Source of the DNA: Clostridium thermarum
GTDB taxonomy: Bacteria; Bacillota; Clostridia; Clostridiales; Clostridiaceae
Length of the DNA stretch: 64,000 bases
Assembly: GCF_006351925.1 (NCBI RefSeq)
Contig: NZ_CP040924.1
Location: 2,795,001 to 2,859,000, forward strand
Reading direction: 5' to 3'
Shown in pieces: positions 62,615 to 64,000 of this stretch. The notes below the pieces were generated by a model. It saw only the letters and a list, made by a program, of their open reading frames with translations, was not told the origin of the DNA and did no database searches. A program made the translations under genes and the position numbers. How positions within the stretch are numbered: the first letter of the stretch is position 1; each line of letters starts with the position of its first letter.

Positions 62615-64000
62615 TTAAATTAAGTACTCTTTTAAGTTCTTTGGTTCTAAAGTTTCTCCAGCCTTTTTCATCATTACAGCCTTTAAGTAAAACTTAAAGG
62701 TATCAAGACAGGTAAAGGTTGTAACCCTATATTCGGCAGCTTTACGTCTTATTTTAAATCCTTCAGTGTTTATATTGTTACCACTTGTAGGAGTGTTGAA
62801 CACAATCTGTATATTTCCTGATGCTATTTCTTTCAAAGCCAGCTTATTGTTTAAGATTTGGCACTGCAATCCATTCTGTTGTAAATACTTTGCAGTTCCT
62901 TCTGAACCAGAAAATTTAAAACCAAGGCTTTCATATCGTTTTAAGATCTCAAAGCCCTCTTCTTTATCAACGTCTTTAAGGGATACATAAACCCTTCCTT
63001 CTGTTATTACCTTTATGCCAGAAGCTACAAAAGCCTTATATATTGCCTTGTCTAATACTCTATCAACCCCTAAAACCTCACCTGTAGATTTCATCTCCGG
63101 CCCCAGATACATGTCTGCGTCAGCCAGCTTCTCTCCAGAAAATACCGGGATTTTAACGGCATACAGCTTAGATCCCTTTATCAAGCCAGTGCCATATTCC
63201 ATTGCTGAAAGCTTATTACCCAGCATCAGCTGTACAGCTATGGATACCATCGGTACTCCAGTGACCTTGCTCAATATTGGCACTGTGCGGGATGCTCTTG
63301 GATTTACTTCTATTACATAAACCTCATTGCCATCAAAGACATACTGAATGTTTATAAGTCCCACTACCTTAAGTTTCTTAGAAATTTTCTCAGTATAATA
63401 TTTTAACTTTTCAACAGTTTCATCACTCAATGAAATATGCGGATAAATAGTTATGCTGTCACCGGAGTGAACTCCAGTTCTTTCAACATGTTCCATAATG
63501 CCAGGTATCAAAATATTGTCACCGTCGCAAAGAGCGTCCACTTCTATTTCTATTCCCTTGATATATTTGTCCATTAGTATGGCATGACCGTTGCAAAGGC
63601 TCATAGCCTCTTCCATATATCTTGTCAAGGCCACATCATCATAGACAACCTCCATGGCCCTTCCTCCTATAACATAGGAAGGTCTAACCACAACAGGGTA
63701 TCCAAGTTCTACGGCTTTAGATTTTGCCTCTTCTACAGAAGCCACTACCACTCCCCTAGGACTTGGTATATCCAGTTCTTCTAAAAGCATTCTGAATTTG
63801 TCTCTATCTTCCGCCAAGTCTATGGAGTTAAATTGGGTACCTAATATTTTCACCCCTCTTTTATGAAGCTTTTCTGATAAATTAATAGCCGTCTGCCCCC
63901 CAAACTGTACAATTACCCCTTCCGGTTTTTCCTTGTTTATAATATTCATCACATCGTCGATGTACAGCGGTTCAAAGTATAGCTTATCAGAGGTATCAAA
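62615..64000 (-). CDS. carB: Carbamoyl-phosphate synthase large subunit (C-terminal part)
   Basis: The last 461 residues of CarB, which makes carbamoyl phosphate for pyrimidines and arginine; the 5' half lies beyond base 64000 and the frame is open to the edge. Visible: the second ATP-grasp domain (VVVRPSYVIGGRAMEVVYDD, VEVDALCDGDNILIPGIMEH, YVIEVNPRASRTVPILSKVT) and the C-terminal MGS-like allosteric domain (IVFNTPTSG and TTFTCLDTFKFYLKAVM). It ends LKEYLI with a terminator 60 bases on, so nothing follows in the operon. Confidence 0.95.
   Translation of the reverse strand, partial: FDTSDKLYFEPLYIDDVMNIINKEKPEGVIVQFGGQTAINLSEKLHKRGVKILGTQFNSIDLAEDRDKFRMLLEELDIPSPRGVVVASVEEAKSKAVELGYPVVVRPSYVIGGRAMEVVYDDVALTRYMEEAMSLCNGHAILMDKYIKGIEIEVDALCDGDNILIPGIMEHVERTGVHSGDSITIYPHISLSDETVEKLKYYTEKISKKLKVVGLINIQYVFDGNEVYVIEVNPRASRTVPILSKVTGVPMVSIAVQLMLGNKLSAMEYGTGLIKGSKLYAVKIPVFSGEKLADADMYLGPEMKSTGEVLGVDRVLDKAIYKAFVASGIKVITEGRVYVSLKDVDKEEGFEILKRYESLGFKFSGSEGTAKYLQQNGLQCQILNNKLALKEIASGNIQIVFNTPTSGNNINTEGFKIRRKAAEYRVTTFTCLDTFKFYLKAVMMKKAGETLEPKNLKEYLI

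Noticed and set aside
1..64000. CRISPR arrays, tRNA and rRNA genes, prophage or integrase genes
   Set aside because: No regularly spaced repeats, cloverleaf-like sequences, rRNA segments or phage genes were recognised.

Overview
This window is AT-rich and comes from an endospore-forming, low-GC Gram-positive anaerobe of the Clostridia. The evidence is: spoVAC-spoVAD germination and core-uptake genes; the clostridial gene order tig-clpP-clpX-lonB-lon-engB; the murT-gatD lipid II amidation pair; strong AGGAGG-type ribosome binding sites, several with GTG or TTG starts; and short intrinsic terminators between most transcription units. No rRNA, tRNA or CRISPR array was seen. The two edge genes (a 6-phosphofructokinase and carB) are cut by the window ends.

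Layout. 0-9.7 kb holds pfkA (partial), a degenerate-transglutaminase lipoprotein paired with a membrane TPR protein, a CapA-like protein, murT-gatD, a polysaccharide deacetylase and galE, which is largely envelope biology. 9.8-20.2 kb holds clpB, a DUF421 membrane protein, a 30-residue membrane peptide, spoVAC-spoVAD with no spoVAE behind them, two tandem XRE-TPR regulators, a YtxH-like protein, an RNase HI with a viroplasmin-type N-terminus, and a DUF1232 fusion. 20.4-28.3 kb holds a short FtsH paralogue, a rhomboid protease, an HD-GYP protein, oligoendopeptidase F, a Fur-family regulator and an MntP-like transporter. 28.6-32.1 kb is a pyrophosphate module: a PPi-type phosphofructokinase facing a K+-dependent-type membrane pyrophosphatase.

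33.3-38.9 kb is the accessory part. A RAYT (REP-associated tyrosine transposase) sits next to a 16-bp-stem palindrome. The palindrome's 12-base core, GGGACGGTTCAT, occurs seven times in 4.8 kb, four of them inside unrelated coding sequences in all three reading frames. A decayed ABC ATPase is nearby. 39-45.8 kb is a histidine kinase/response regulator/ABC-2 exporter operon whose ATPase has a two-base frameshift, preceded by a site-2-type protease and a membrane-anchored propeller-like protein. 46.2-49.6 kb has a second Fur-family regulator, a solute-binding lipoprotein, an FG-GAP-like protein and a bactofilin.

49.7-52.5 kb is the least explained part: five small Gly/Leu/Cys-rich proteins that fall into two paralogous pairs plus one companion. 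They share C-terminal motifs, an upstream element with fixed spacing, and leader hairpins. It lies directly downstream of the protein quality-control block (engB, lon, lonB, clpX, clpP, tig; 52.6-61.3 kb). The window ends with a propeller-like membrane protein and the 3' part of carB.
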